A DNA stretch of 64,000 nt, taken from contig NZ_JAHDIU010000003.1 in the NCBI RefSeq assembly GCF_019891545.1, positions 372,001-436,000 on the forward strand, read 5' to 3'. Source of the stretch: Flavobacterium coralii. Its GTDB lineage: Bacteria; Bacteroidota; Bacteroidia; Flavobacteriales; Flavobacteriaceae. Position 1 is the first letter of the stretch. Each line of letters starts with the position of its first letter. The translations under genes were made by a program, and so were the position numbers. This document shows, piece after piece, positions 16,460 to 25,001 of this stretch. The notes under the pieces were generated by a model. It did no database searches, was not told where the DNA came from, and worked only from the letters and a program-made list of their open reading frames with translations.

Positions 16460-17506
16460 CCAAAGTTGCTCATCAAAATCTGAGAGTGCAAAATTTTCTC
16501 CGTCCGCAGATTCGCCCATCCTTATTATAACCATCTTTTTAGAAGGTATTACATAAATTTTCTGGTCATTTTTACCCAATGCCATATACATATCATTGGG
16601 TGCAACAGGTATAAGGCTACCCGGAAACTGCAACTGCGTCTGCGGCAGGCGGAAACTCTCTTCTCCGTTAATCCACCACAGGTAACCGTATGATTTGTTG
16701 ATATTCTGCGAAGTGGTTGTGGCATTTGTAAAGTAGTTTGCATTTACAATCTGCTGGTCTTTCCACTTTCCGTTATTAAGGGCAAGTAACCCAAAACGGG
16801 CCATACTGCGGGAGTTGCTCCAGTATACACTTAAATCTTCAGAAGGTATCCACGCACCCGATATGCCAATAGGCGCTTTAAGTTTAGTATTGAAATAGTT
16901 ATCCCAACTCTGGCTGGTCGCCGCCGCAACAACATCCTGAAGCTTTACATATACATTATGGTACGCCCAACGGGTACCGGCATCAGCTTTATAAATAAGA
17001 TTATCGGGAGAAACATTATCACCCATTGCATCGTCAAGCCCGCTGCTCATCGTTAAAAGATGTTCTATAGTAATAAGGTTTTCTTTAGCAGGAGGAGCGC
17101 TTGTCCATCCTGTGCCTAAATGGTCGGAAACTTTATCATTTCTGTTTAAATAATTTTCCTGCTCTGCAATGCCTGTTAGGGTAGCCGTCAGTGTTTTGCC
17201 GGCACTTGCCCAGTACCACGGGGAGGTAGCTGTATGCCCATTAAAGTACTCCTCAATGGCAATACGGCCGTTAACCAATACAATAAAAGACTTTGTATTC
17301 TTTTCTTCTAAGTAAGAAAACAAATCAGCCTTGGCGGTTTCATCCCACCCAAGTTCTGAAGTGCTTACTGTTTCCCAGACATCGGTATTGTTTTCAGGAA
17401 AATACATTGCTTCGCCATTGTTGGCAGGCGGATTATTATTGTCATTATCTTCAGAGCTGCATGCTACAGATAAGCACACTAAACTAAGCCACAGGTATTT
17501 TTTCAT
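16433..17506 (-). CDS. Serine hydrolase lipoprotein (class C beta-lactamase / penicillin-binding fold)
   Basis: The 357-residue protein begins with a lipoprotein signal (WLSLVCLSVAC, lipobox Cys16) followed by an acidic Asp/Asn-rich linker. The catalytic domain has SxxK as Ser101-Ala-Gly-Lys104 (in WASAGKTLTA) and a YxN-type motif (YHN in RWAYHNVYVK). The family includes esterases, D-aminopeptidases and beta-lactamase-like enzymes; the substrate is not predictable. It follows a paralogue (17600-18667) in tandem with a 93-bp gap. The intact catalytic Ser contrasts with that paralogue. Confidence 0.88.
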   Translation of the reverse strand: MKKYLWLSLVCLSVACSSEDNDNNNPPANNGEAMYFPENNTDVWETVSTSELGWDETAKADLFSYLEEKNTKSFIVLVNGRIAIEEYFNGHTATSPWYWASAGKTLTATLTGIAEQENYLNRNDKVSDHLGTGWTSAPPAKENLITIEHLLTMSSGLDDAMGDNVSPDNLIYKADAGTRWAYHNVYVKLQDVVAAATSQSWDNYFNTKLKAPIGISGAWIPSEDLSVYWSNSRSMARFGLLALNNGKWKDQQIVNANYFTNATTTSQNINKSYGYLWWINGEESFRLPQTQLQFPGSLIPVAPNDMYMALGKNDQKIYVIPSKKMVIIRMGESADGENFALSDFDEQLWVKINELIN

Positions 17507-17599
17507 AGTGCATTATTTAACTAATATGACATTAAAAATATCAAATAGTTTAATGCTGTGTGAAAATTCTGCAAAATTTTTACAACATGTAAATTGTAT

Positions 17600-18667
17600 T
17601 TACTGTATGAGGCTGTTCAACCTTACCCAAAGTTGCTCATCAAAGCCTGAAAAAGGAGTAGTACTCTCATCTGCCGCTTCGCCCATACGCACCACAACAA
17701 TGTTTAGGGAAGGCACTACATAAATGCGCTGCTGCATATCACCATATGCCATATACATATCATCCGGAGCCGAAAGTACGATACTACCGGGGAATATATA
17801 GTCATTTTTAGGGAGCATGTGGCTTTCCTGCCCGTTAACCCACCACAGGTAACCGAACGATTTATTTATATCCTGTGAAGATGATGTGCATTCGGTAAAG
17901 TAGCTGCTGTCTATAATTTGTGTGCCGTTCCAGTTACCATTGTTCAGTGCTAAGAGCCCGAAGCGCGCCATGCTGCGTGTGTCACTTTTATACATCTTTT
18001 GCCCGTTCACTTTATACCAGCTTCCGTTCATGCCTATCGGGTCTCCCAGTTTTTCAGAAAAATAGTCTTCCCACCTCTGGCCTGTGGCAGCCGAAACAAT
18101 ATCAGTAAGCGCACAATCTGTATTATTATAATTCCACGTAGTTCCTGCGTCATAATCATATCTCACGCTCTGCGGTGAGTCGGCAACACCTGCGGTAAAG
18201 TCAAGCCCCGATGTCATGTTCAGCAGGTGCCTGCATGTTATTGCAGTTTCTTTGTCTGAAGGGGCGGTTGTCCAGCCCTGTCCCAAATAATTGGTTATAC
18301 TGGTATTAATATCGATATATCCTTCCTGTTGGGCTATGCCTGTCATGGCGGCGGTAAGTGTTTTATCGGCATTTGCCCATTGCCAAACCGAGTTTCGGGT
18401 GTGCCCTCTAAAGTAATTCTCCATTACTATTTTACCATCGGCAATTACCATAAAAGATTTGGTATTCTGTGTTTCAAGAAAGTCAAGCAGTGGTGCAATG
18501 GCCTTTTCATTCCAGCCCATCCCGCTTACAGAAGTTTCCTTCCAGTTATCTCCGTTACCGGGAAAATAGGCTTTTTCATCATTTACCATAGTACTGTCAT
18601 CCTCAGAGCAGGATATCAGCATTACGGCAGTAAATAAAAGTGTCAGTCGTCTCATGGTCCTTTTCAT
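17600..18667 (-). CDS. Serine hydrolase-like lipoprotein, nucleophile replaced by Asn
   Basis: The 355-residue paralogue of the neighbouring gene has a lipoprotein signal (LFTAVMLISC, Cys20). The two align throughout (TKSF.V, NGRIA/DGKIV, HLL.M.SGLD, RSMARFGLLALNNG, INKS.GYLWW.NG.E). At the SxxK motif this copy reads Asn99-Ala-Asp-Lys102 (WANADKTLTA); the codon at 18371-18373 is AAT where the sister gene has AGT. The YxN motif (YNN) is retained. The reading frame is intact, so this looks like a maintained pseudoenzyme or binding protein rather than a decaying pseudogene. ATGs at 18667 and 18655 are both possible. Confidence 0.85.
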   Translation of the reverse strand: MKRTMRRLTLLFTAVMLISCSEDDSTMVNDEKAYFPGNGDNWKETSVSGMGWNEKAIAPLLDFLETQNTKSFMVIADGKIVMENYFRGHTRNSVWQWANADKTLTAAMTGIAQQEGYIDINTSITNYLGQGWTTAPSDKETAITCRHLLNMTSGLDFTAGVADSPQSVRYDYDAGTTWNYNNTDCALTDIVSAATGQRWEDYFSEKLGDPIGMNGSWYKVNGQKMYKSDTRSMARFGLLALNNGNWNGTQIIDSSYFTECTSSSQDINKSFGYLWWVNGQESHMLPKNDYIFPGSIVLSAPDDMYMAYGDMQQRIYVVPSLNIVVVRMGEAADESTTPFSGFDEQLWVRLNSLIQ

Positions 18668-18742
18668 TTTATAATGTAAAATTACTGTGCCTAGTGCGGT
18701 AAAGCATTATAAATGTTAAAACCATAACAGTTATTTTTTACT

Positions 18743-18750
18743 TAAATTTG
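18743..18750 (+). promoter_or_regulatory. TAnnTTTG -7 element
   Basis: TAAATTTG is a full match 20 bp before the lipoprotein ATG at 18771, and it argues against the in-frame ATG at 18759. Confidence 0.45.
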
Positions 18751-18770
18751 CCTGTGTAATGCTTAAGAAT

Positions 18771-19187
18771 ATGAAAAAATTACTGCTGCTTGTTGCCTGT
18801 GTTGCTTTTCTGTCCTGCAATAAAACCTATACTGCCGAAGAGCTGAAACAACTTAATGGCTATTGGGAAATAAAGCTTGCGGAAATGCCCGACGGTACTG
18901 AAAAAGAATATACGGTAAATCCTACAATAGACTTTTTTGAAGTTAAAGGAGATAAAGGTTTCCGGAAAAAGGTAATGCCCCAGTTTGACGGTACTTACAG
19001 GGTTAATGACCTTTCGGAAGATATTTCTGTAATAAATGAGGATGGTAAGACTTACCTTAGCTACAAAACAGAATACGCCGAATGGAAAGAGCAGATACTT
19101 GAGCTCGACAATGAAAATCTTGTACTGAAAAACGAACAGGATATAGAATACCACTATGTAAAACCCGAACCTTTTACGCTTAAATAA
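18771..19187 (+). CDS. Lipocalin-like small lipoprotein of unknown function
   Basis: The 138-residue product has a lipoprotein signal (LLLLVACVAFLSC, Cys16). The remainder is a beta-rich domain with the NGYWEIKLAEMPDG opening typical of small Bacteroidota lipocalin-like proteins, and no catalytic motif. The start at 18771 puts the ATG directly before Lys-Lys and after the promoter element. It ends 1 bp before the DUF721 gene, so the two are probably co-transcribed. Confidence 0.7.
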   Translation: MKKLLLLVACVAFLSCNKTYTAEELKQLNGYWEIKLAEMPDGTEKEYTVNPTIDFFEVKGDKGFRKKVMPQFDGTYRVNDLSEDISVINEDGKTYLSYKTEYAEWKEQILELDNENLVLKNEQDIEYHYVKPEPFTLK

Positions 19188-19188
19188 T

Positions 19189-19485
19189 ATGGCAAAACGG
19201 CTGAATGATGAAAGCCCCATCGGGGATGTGCTGAAGGAGTTTATACGCGCAAACAACCTGCAAAATGGCATTGATAAAATAGATGTGCGTGAAGCCTGGA
19301 AAAACCTTATGGGCAATGGTGTGAACAACTATACCCGCGAGATAATGCTTAAACATGAGGTGCTGTATGTAGAACTTACATCGGCAGTGCTGCGGGAGGA
19401 GCTTAGCTACGGCAGGGAAAAAATAATCAAGATGATTAACGAAGAACTGGGTCGCGAGGTTGTAAAAGATGTGGTGTTACGATAA
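19189..19485 (+). CDS. DUF721 (DciA-like) protein
   Basis: The 98-residue protein matches DUF721: an N-terminal IGDVLKEFIRAN helix, then WKNLMGNGVNNYT and LYVELTSAVLREELSYGREKI. The fold is KH-like and related to the N-terminal part of DciA, the replicative-helicase loader in many bacteria lacking DnaC. A helicase-loading or nucleic-acid role is therefore plausible, though Bacteroidota members are short. It follows the lipoprotein gene directly and ends at a bidirectional terminator. Confidence 0.82.
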   Translation: MAKRLNDESPIGDVLKEFIRANNLQNGIDKIDVREAWKNLMGNGVNNYTREIMLKHEVLYVELTSAVLREELSYGREKIIKMINEELGREVVKDVVLR

Positions 19486-19491
19486 CAAAAA

Positions 19492-19516
19492 TGCCGCTGT
19501 TAAAGCGGCACTTTTT
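19492..19516. terminator. Bidirectional terminator between DUF721 and ndk
   Basis: TGCCGCT (19492-19498) and AGCGGCA (19504-19510) form a 7-bp stem with a 5-nt loop. T5 follows on the plus strand and ATTTTTG on the minus strand. Confidence 0.85.
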
Positions 19517-19535
19517 ATTTTCTGTCTGTAAAGGA

Positions 19536-19955
19536 TTAGAACTGCTCCCTTCCTGCAAAGTGGAAGTTGCTTTCTATCTCAGCATTTTCATCGCTGTCAG
19601 AACCATGAACAGCGTTTTCGCCTACAGATGTAGCATATTTTTTACGGATAGTACCTTCGGCAGCATCAGCCGGGTTAGTAGCACCTATAAGTTTCCTGAA
19701 ATCTTCAACAGCGTTGTCTTTCTCAAGTATGGCAGCCACGATTGGGCCACGAGACATAAACTCTACAAGCTCGCCATAAAAAGGCCTTTCGCTGTGAACA
19801 GCATAAAATTTCTGAGCGTCAGCTACAGTAAGCTGCGTAAGCTTTAATGATACGATCCTGAAACCTGCTTCAGTTATCATAGATAAAATTCCACCGATGT
19901 GCCCTTTTTCAACAGCATCCGGCTTAATCATGGTAAAAGTCCTGTTTGTTGCCAT
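19536..19955 (-). CDS. ndk: Nucleoside diphosphate kinase
   Basis: The 139-residue enzyme equilibrates nucleoside tri- and diphosphates via a phosphohistidine. [20 protein letters not shown] at the start, [14 protein letters not shown], and the active-site NAVHGSDS (His phosphorylated) are all canonical. The ATG at 19955 gives the family-typical MATN start; the one two codons upstream is possible. A TAnnTTTG element lies 20 bp upstream. It is convergent with DUF721 at a shared terminator. Confidence 0.97.
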   Translation of the reverse strand: MATNRTFTMIKPDAVEKGHIGGILSMITEAGFRIVSLKLTQLTVADAQKFYAVHSERPFYGELVEFMSRGPIVAAILEKDNAVEDFRKLIGATNPADAAEGTIRKKYATSVGENAVHGSDSDENAEIESNFHFAGREQF

Positions 19956-19975
19956 AGTCATTTTTAAATTTGCTG

Positions 19976-19983
19976 CAAAAGTA
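19976..19983 (-). promoter_or_regulatory. TAnnTTTG -7 element of ndk
   Basis: The minus strand reads TACTTTTG, a full match, 20 bp before the ndk ATG. Confidence 0.45.
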
Positions 19984-20030
19984 ACGGTTTTTACATTAAT
20001 AACTTTAATTAATTATTAATGATTTTAGCC

Positions 20031-21620
20031 CTACAGCACAATTATGGTAAAATCCTGCTCAAGAGGCTTTAGCCTTTGCAGCAGCGCTTCGGTAAGCCTG
20101 CCGTCAAACTCCAGGTAAAACTCACTAAAGTTGGCTTTGCGCTCCTGCAGCCCCTGCCCGGGAAACAATTCGTTTTGCAGCGCGGCTATCCGTGCCAGTT
20201 CATCCGAGTGGTGCTTCTTTTCTGCTTTTAGCAGGCGTTTTTCAAGGTTGGCAAGACCTTTTAGCTGTTTTACCTTTTGCGCCTCTACAGCGCCTGTAAA
20301 CGACTTGTCTGTTTTGGCAGCTATGGCGGCAAGTTTTTCAAATTGTTGGTTAAGATGTTCTTTTTGTTCGGTAAAGTCAAGTTCAAATTCAGAGTATTCC
20401 TTTACTTTTTTATTCATCAGTTCCTGCTGTTTCATAAAAACATCTGCCCACGTAAGGTTCAGCCTGTCCAGTTTAGCAGCCTGTTTTTCGGTTGCCAGCA
20501 GTACCGAGTTGCGCACCAGCAGCATAGGGAAAGTAATGCCCGAAGCATTAAAGAACGATTTCAGCTCCAGCCAGTAGGCAATTTCACCACCACCGCCAAT
20601 GTAGCACAGGTTGGGCAGTATAACCTCCTGGTATAGCGGACGCATAATAACATTAGGGCTAAACCTTTCGGGGTGGTTTTCCAGTTCTGCCAGTATCTCC
20701 GCTTCGGTAAAAGTAATATCGGTATTGTTGATGTAATACACCCCGTCCTGCAAAATAATACGCTCACGAAGGTTATCCTGTATGTAAAACAGGTTTATCT
20801 CGCGCGGGTTTACCTGAATGTTATAATCACTAAGCAGTGCTGCCGTTTCGGCGACTTTACCGTGGCTTAGCTGCTCAAGCAGTTCTGTTTTTATTTGAGG
20901 AATGTACAGCTTTTTAAGTGCAGCGCTGTCGGCATCTATAATAACAAGCCCCTGCTGCCCGAAAAGCTCATTCGCAAGGTAGCGCGTGGCATCGGCAAGG
21001 TTAGTGTGGTTTAGGTATGCCTCTTCAAAAAGCTGCTTTAAATAAGTTGCGTTAGTACCCGGGCCCAGTTCGCTGGCAAAAGCCTTAAGCACGGCATCAA
21101 GCCCTTGTGTGCTTAGCCTGCCCACCGGCCCTGTGCTCTCACGGTTCCACTTTATTTTTTTATCACGGAAGTTAAAGTAGTTTATCTCTTCAAAATCATG
21201 GTCTTCGGTTGCCATCCAGTACACCGGCACAAAATTATATTCAGGGTAAGCCTGCTTTAGCTCTTCGCACAGGTTTATGGCAGAAACTATTTTATATAAA
21301 AAATATAGCGGCCCGGTAAACAGGTTAAGCTGGTGGCCTGTAGTTACGGTAAAGGTATTGTTTTCAGTAAGTAACTGTATGTTTTGTAAAGTCAGTGAAG
21401 ATGCTTCAATACGCTCATACTGCTCTAAAAGTGTATTTACAAGCGTTGTGCGAAACTCAGGTTTGTAATTTTCCTGCTTTTCGGCTATCTGTGCTTCAAA
21501 ATTTTTGAGGGTAGGGAAGCGGTTGTATAATGGTTTAAGGTTCTCCTTTTGGTTAAGGTAATCTGTAATTAAAGGGGTAAAATATCCTGAGCTTTGGTAG
21601 CTGATACAGTCTGAAGGCAT
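20031..21620 (-). CDS. bshC: Bacillithiol biosynthesis cysteine-adding enzyme BshC
   Basis: The 529-residue protein adds cysteine to glucosaminyl-malate, the last step of bacillithiol synthesis. Family motifs are TTGHQLNLFTGPLYFLYKI near residue 95-115, PVYWMATEDHDFEEIN, and the Rossmann-like core with IGGGGEIAYWLELK. A long coiled coil (about 395-480, Lys/Glu/Leu-rich) and the C-terminal DGRLTEALLQRLKPLEQDF match the known BshC layout and length. bshA and bshB are not in the window, which is common in Bacteroidota. It indicates that the organism uses bacillithiol as its thiol buffer. Confidence 0.95.
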   Translation of the reverse strand: MPSDCISYQSSGYFTPLITDYLNQKENLKPLYNRFPTLKNFEAQIAEKQENYKPEFRTTLVNTLLEQYERIEASSLTLQNIQLLTENNTFTVTTGHQLNLFTGPLYFLYKIVSAINLCEELKQAYPEYNFVPVYWMATEDHDFEEINYFNFRDKKIKWNRESTGPVGRLSTQGLDAVLKAFASELGPGTNATYLKQLFEEAYLNHTNLADATRYLANELFGQQGLVIIDADSAALKKLYIPQIKTELLEQLSHGKVAETAALLSDYNIQVNPREINLFYIQDNLRERIILQDGVYYINNTDITFTEAEILAELENHPERFSPNVIMRPLYQEVILPNLCYIGGGGEIAYWLELKSFFNASGITFPMLLVRNSVLLATEKQAAKLDRLNLTWADVFMKQQELMNKKVKEYSEFELDFTEQKEHLNQQFEKLAAIAAKTDKSFTGAVEAQKVKQLKGLANLEKRLLKAEKKHHSDELARIAALQNELFPGQGLQERKANFSEFYLEFDGRLTEALLQRLKPLEQDFTIIVL

Positions 21621-21688
21621 TTATAAAGTATTTTACCGTAAAGTTAGGGAAAAATAATAGATTGAAGAATTTCTATTGATTTGAGTTA

Positions 21689-22213
21689 TTAAGGATTTTT
21701 GATTGTTATAATGTTCGCGACTTCATATAAAAAAATATCCTGCCATCCGTCAGGCAACATTGCATTTTGAATTTTTAGCTTTCCACTAACTTCTTTAACT
21801 AACATAAATGGGTAGTTTTTATCAGGTGCAACTTTTCCAATATTAACATCAAAACGCTCATTATTAATACCAATAGCCGAATCAAAGTGAACATAATAGT
21901 TTTGCGTATGGTTAAAACCTGAGCCTGAAAGGTAATTTTGTTGTAAGCAAATTGTCATCAGAAATCCGGGAGGCCCCACTATATGGTGATACCTTCCGGA
22001 TAGCGTAACTATAACATCACCTCGTGATTTTTTAGTTGTAAGCTCACATTGTTCTAAATCTACCGCACCTCTGTGGCATATAAAATTTAATGAAGTTTTT
22101 TCAAAATCCTTCTTATCCATTATAAAAGAAATAGCAAATTCTCTTGTGCTGCTCGCCTGCGAAAAAGAATTGACAGCAACAACAAGAAATAAAAATGAAA
22201 GTAGCTTTTTCAT
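21689..22213 (-). CDS. Secreted protein of unknown function
   Basis: The 174-residue product has a clear signal peptide (LLSFLFLVVAVNSFSQ). The mature part is beta-rich with two Cys residues (FICHRGAV, EQCELTT) and a third in TICLQQNY. No family is recognised. It is monocistronic, divergent from the radical SAM gene at 22280 and 68 bp upstream of bshC in the same direction. Confidence 0.6.
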   Translation of the reverse strand: MKKLLSFLFLVVAVNSFSQASSTREFAISFIMDKKDFEKTSLNFICHRGAVDLEQCELTTKKSRGDVIVTLSGRYHHIVGPPGFLMTICLQQNYLSGSGFNHTQNYYVHFDSAIGINNERFDVNIGKVAPDKNYPFMLVKEVSGKLKIQNAMLPDGWQDIFLYEVANIITIKNP

Positions 22214-22279
22214 CTTACCAAGTTAGCTAATTAAAATCAGATTTAAAGCGTATTTTTACACCCCAAAATCTTTTACCTT

Positions 22280-24520
22280 TTGAGCATCAAACTTTTTTTA
22301 ATAACACCACCTTTCACCCAGCTAAACACGCCCTACCCGGCTACGGCCTACCTGAAGGGTTTCCTGAATACCAAAGGCATTGCCGCCGCGCAGGCCGATT
22401 TGGGTATTGATGTTATTAATAAGCTGTTCTCAAAACAGGGTCTTACCGCTTTGTTTAATTATATTGAGTCACACAACTCCCAACTCTTTCAGAGAGGGGC
22501 TGGCGGGGAGGCTAACCCGCAACCCGCAACCCCAAACGCGCAACGAATAATTTCCCTTAAAAATGAATACCTGAAAACGATAGAACAGGTAATGCTCTTT
22601 TTACAAGGAAAGAACCCCACGCTGGCGCACCTTATCTGTACCGAAGACTTTCTGCCCGAAGCTTCACGCTTTGAACAGCTTGATGAACTGGACTGGGCGT
22701 TTGGCACGATGGGCGTTCAGGATAAAGCCAAGCACCTTGCCACGCTGTACCTTGAAGATCTGTCTGACCTTATTGTAGAGTGTGCCGACCCTCATTTCGG
22801 GTTCAGCCGCTATGCCGAAAGGCTGGGGCGTTCTGCCAACTCTTTTGATGAACTTTATGATTACCTGCAACAGCCTTACACCTATATAGACGAATTGCTA
22901 ATCACCCTGCTGCACCAAAAGCTGGAAGCAGAGCAGCCCGATATGGTTTGTTTTTCGGTGCCTTTTCCGGGAAATTTATATTCCGCTTTCCGTAGTGCAC
23001 AGTACATCAGACAGCATTTTCCGCATATCAAAACGGCGATGGGCGGCGGCTTCCCCAATACGGAGCTACGCTCACTTACAGATGCACGTGTAATAGAGTT
23101 CTTCGACTTTATTACCCTCGACGATGGCGAAGCACCGATAGAATGCCTTACAGAATATCTGCAGGGCAGGAGGGATGCCTCACAGCTAAAACGCACGTTT
23201 ATACTACAGGATGGCAGTGTAACGTATATAGACAACTCCGCTAAACCCGATTATAAACAAAGCCATGTAGGCACGCCCGATTATACCGGCTTACCACTGG
23301 ATAGCTATATCTCGGTAATTGAAGTGATAAACCCCATGCACCGCATGTGGAGCGATGGCCGCTGGAATAAACTCACTATGGCGCATGGCTGTTATTGGGG
23401 TAAATGTACTTTTTGCGATATATCATTAGATTATATAAAGGTTTATGAGCCTGTTGCCGCAAAAATGCTGGCAGACAGGATGGAACAGCTTATAACCCAG
23501 ACTGGGCAAAACGGTTTCCATTTTGTAGATGAGGCTGCTCCCCCGGCACTGATGCGCGAGCTTGCGCTTGAGATATTGCGCCGCGGGCTTTCGGTTACAT
23601 GGTGGACGAACATCCGTTTTGAAAAAAGCTTCTCTGCCGACCTGTGCAGGTTATTAAAAGCGTCAGGCTGTATTGCGGTTTCCGGCGGGCTTGAAGTAGC
23701 TTCTGACAGATTGTTAGACTTCATACAAAAAGGAGTAACAGTAGCCCAAGTGGCGCGTGTAACCCGCAACTTTACCGAAGCGGGTATTATGGTGCATGCC
23801 TACCTGATGTATGGTTTTCCCACCCAGACCGCACAAGAGACAATTGATTCGCTTGAAATGGTGCGCCAAATGTTTGAAACCGGGATTTTACAGTCGGGTT
23901 TCTGGCACCAGTTTGCCATGACGGCACACAGCCCCGTTGGCCTTGAACCTGAAAAATTCAGCGTAGTAAAAGAAAGTGATATTGTAGGCAGTTTTGCCAA
24001 CAACGATATTGTGCACATTGATACAACCGGCACCGACCACGATAAGTTTAGCTACGGGTTAAAGAAATCGCTCTTTAACTTTATGCACGGCCTATGCTTT
24101 GATTATCCTTTGCAGTACTGGTTCGAGTTTAAAGTGCCGAGAACCAAAGTTCCGCATGATTATATTTATAATGTACTGCAGGATGATGCTGAATATATGG
24201 TAAAGCCAACCTCTAAAATTGTGTGGTTAGGTACTAAGCCAGTAGCAGAACGCTATGTAAAATCTAAAAAGGGTCGGACATTCAACATGATTGCACTCAC
24301 CTTTTATTTAAAGCGGGAAACCATTACCATTCAGCTTGCTGAAGCGCAGGGCCAATGGCTGATGCAGTTTGTTAATGATGTTTCGGCTTATGGGGGTACA
24401 CCCATAACATTTGCAAAGGCAAAAGCACTTTTTGAAGAGGCAGTTGCAGAAGATTTTGAACCTTTTTGGTACAGTAAGCCTGTAACTGTTTTAAAGCAGA
24501 ATGGATTGCTGGTGCTTTAG
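22280..24520 (+). CDS. B12-binding-type radical SAM protein with Cx4Cx2C cluster motif
   Basis: The 746-residue protein has an N-terminal cobalamin-binding-like region (IKLFLITPPFTQLNTPYPAT; SVPFPGNLYSAFRSAQYIR) and a central radical SAM barrel with the cluster motif GCYWGKCTFCD. The spacing is CxxxxCxxC, one residue longer than the canonical CxxxCxxC. Later elements GGLEVASDRLLDFIQKG and YLMYGFPTQTAQETIDS match the radical SAM fold. The start must be TTG at 22280, since no ATG precedes the conserved N-terminus. Residues about 65-89 are encoded by an atypical GC-rich, palindrome-like insert (22475-22549). The stop overlaps that of the convergent gene by 3 bp. The substrate is unknown. Confidence 0.85.
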   Translation: MSIKLFLITPPFTQLNTPYPATAYLKGFLNTKGIAAAQADLGIDVINKLFSKQGLTALFNYIESHNSQLFQRGAGGEANPQPATPNAQRIISLKNEYLKTIEQVMLFLQGKNPTLAHLICTEDFLPEASRFEQLDELDWAFGTMGVQDKAKHLATLYLEDLSDLIVECADPHFGFSRYAERLGRSANSFDELYDYLQQPYTYIDELLITLLHQKLEAEQPDMVCFSVPFPGNLYSAFRSAQYIRQHFPHIKTAMGGGFPNTELRSLTDARVIEFFDFITLDDGEAPIECLTEYLQGRRDASQLKRTFILQDGSVTYIDNSAKPDYKQSHVGTPDYTGLPLDSYISVIEVINPMHRMWSDGRWNKLTMAHGCYWGKCTFCDISLDYIKVYEPVAAKMLADRMEQLITQTGQNGFHFVDEAAPPALMRELALEILRRGLSVTWWTNIRFEKSFSADLCRLLKASGCIAVSGGLEVASDRLLDFIQKGVTVAQVARVTRNFTEAGIMVHAYLMYGFPTQTAQETIDSLEMVRQMFETGILQSGFWHQFAMTAHSPVGLEPEKFSVVKESDIVGSFANNDIVHIDTTGTDHDKFSYGLKKSLFNFMHGLCFDYPLQYWFEFKVPRTKVPHDYIYNVLQDDAEYMVKPTSKIVWLGTKPVAERYVKSKKGRTFNMIALTFYLKRETITIQLAEAQGQWLMQFVNDVSAYGGTPITFAKAKALFEEAVAEDFEPFWYSKPVTVLKQNGLLVL
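22475..22549 (+). repeat. In-frame palindromic/short-repeat insert within the radical SAM gene
   Basis: This 75-bp stretch contains CTCTTTCAGAGAGGGGCTGG followed by repeated GCAACCC units (AACCCGC AACCCGC AACCCC). It is far more GC- and C-rich than its surroundings. It encodes a low-complexity SQLFQRGAGGEANPQPATPN segment between regular helical regions. Similar C-rich sequences are familiar to me as interspersed intergenic repeats in Flavobacteria; here the copy is in frame and lacks stops. Confidence 0.5.
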
Positions 24521-24933
24521 TATTTGCGGTCGTCAATCATTTTCTGATAGATTTTTTTCTGGTCATCATTCAGCAGCGCCATGATTTTGGCATCAATCTT
24601 TTCAGTTAGTTCCCTGCCTTTTTCCTTCTTGGCTTCGTAAGGAATATCCTCATCTGCCAGCCCCATTATCTCGTCTTTATTCTCGTTGTAGATTACCTTA
24701 ACCGCCGCTTTCTGGAAACCATCAAGGTTCAGTTTTTTAGAAAGTTGTTCAACAGTAAGCTCTACAATATCAACTTTTTCTTCTTTTTTCTTTTTAGAAG
24801 GTGTTCTTGGCTGTGCAGTAATGCTCCTGTCGAGCCCCGGGTTGCTGCCCTGCCCGTAATACGGATTGTAATACTGTGCGGAAGCAGTTAACGAACCGGC
24901 TAAAAATGCTATAATGAATAAAAACTTTTTCAT
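24517..24933 (-). CDS. Secreted Spy/CpxP-like small protein
   Basis: The 138-residue product has a signal peptide (LFIIAFLAGSLTASA) followed by a Tyr/Asn/Gly-rich stretch and a Lys-rich linker. The helical domain (KLNLDGFQKAAVKVIYNENK ... LNDDQKKIYQKMIDDRK) resembles the LTxxQ helices of Spy/CpxP chaperones. The ATG at 24933 is selected because the signal peptide begins there and a TAnnTTTG element lies 20 bp upstream. A periplasmic stress or folding role is possible but not shown. Confidence 0.65.
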   Translation of the reverse strand: MKKFLFIIAFLAGSLTASAQYYNPYYGQGSNPGLDRSITAQPRTPSKKKKEEKVDIVELTVEQLSKKLNLDGFQKAAVKVIYNENKDEIMGLADEDIPYEAKKEKGRELTEKIDAKIMALLNDDQKKIYQKMIDDRKY

Positions 24934-24953
24934 AATACAGACTGTTGTATATT

Positions 24954-24961
24954 CAAAATTA
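24954..24961 (-). promoter_or_regulatory. TAnnTTTG -7 element
   Basis: The minus strand reads TAATTTTG 20 bp before the ATG at 24933, directly downstream of the rimO terminator. Confidence 0.45.
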
Positions 24962-24962
24962 G

Positions 24963-24994
24963 AAAAAAAAGCCAAAAATCATCTTTTTGGCTTT
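24963..24994 (-). terminator. Intrinsic terminator of rimO
   Basis: AAAGCCAAAAA (24968-24978) and TTTTTGGCTTT (24984-24994) form a perfect 11-bp stem with a 5-nt loop, and the minus strand runs out in T8. It lies 7 bp after the rimO stop. Confidence 0.85.
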
Positions 24995-25001
24995 GGGTAT
25001 T

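Noticed and set aside
17600-18667. Serine hydrolase paralogue as a decayed pseudogene
   Set aside because: There is no frameshift or early stop, and the signal peptide and fold motifs are intact. Loss of the Ser alone suggests a pseudoenzyme.
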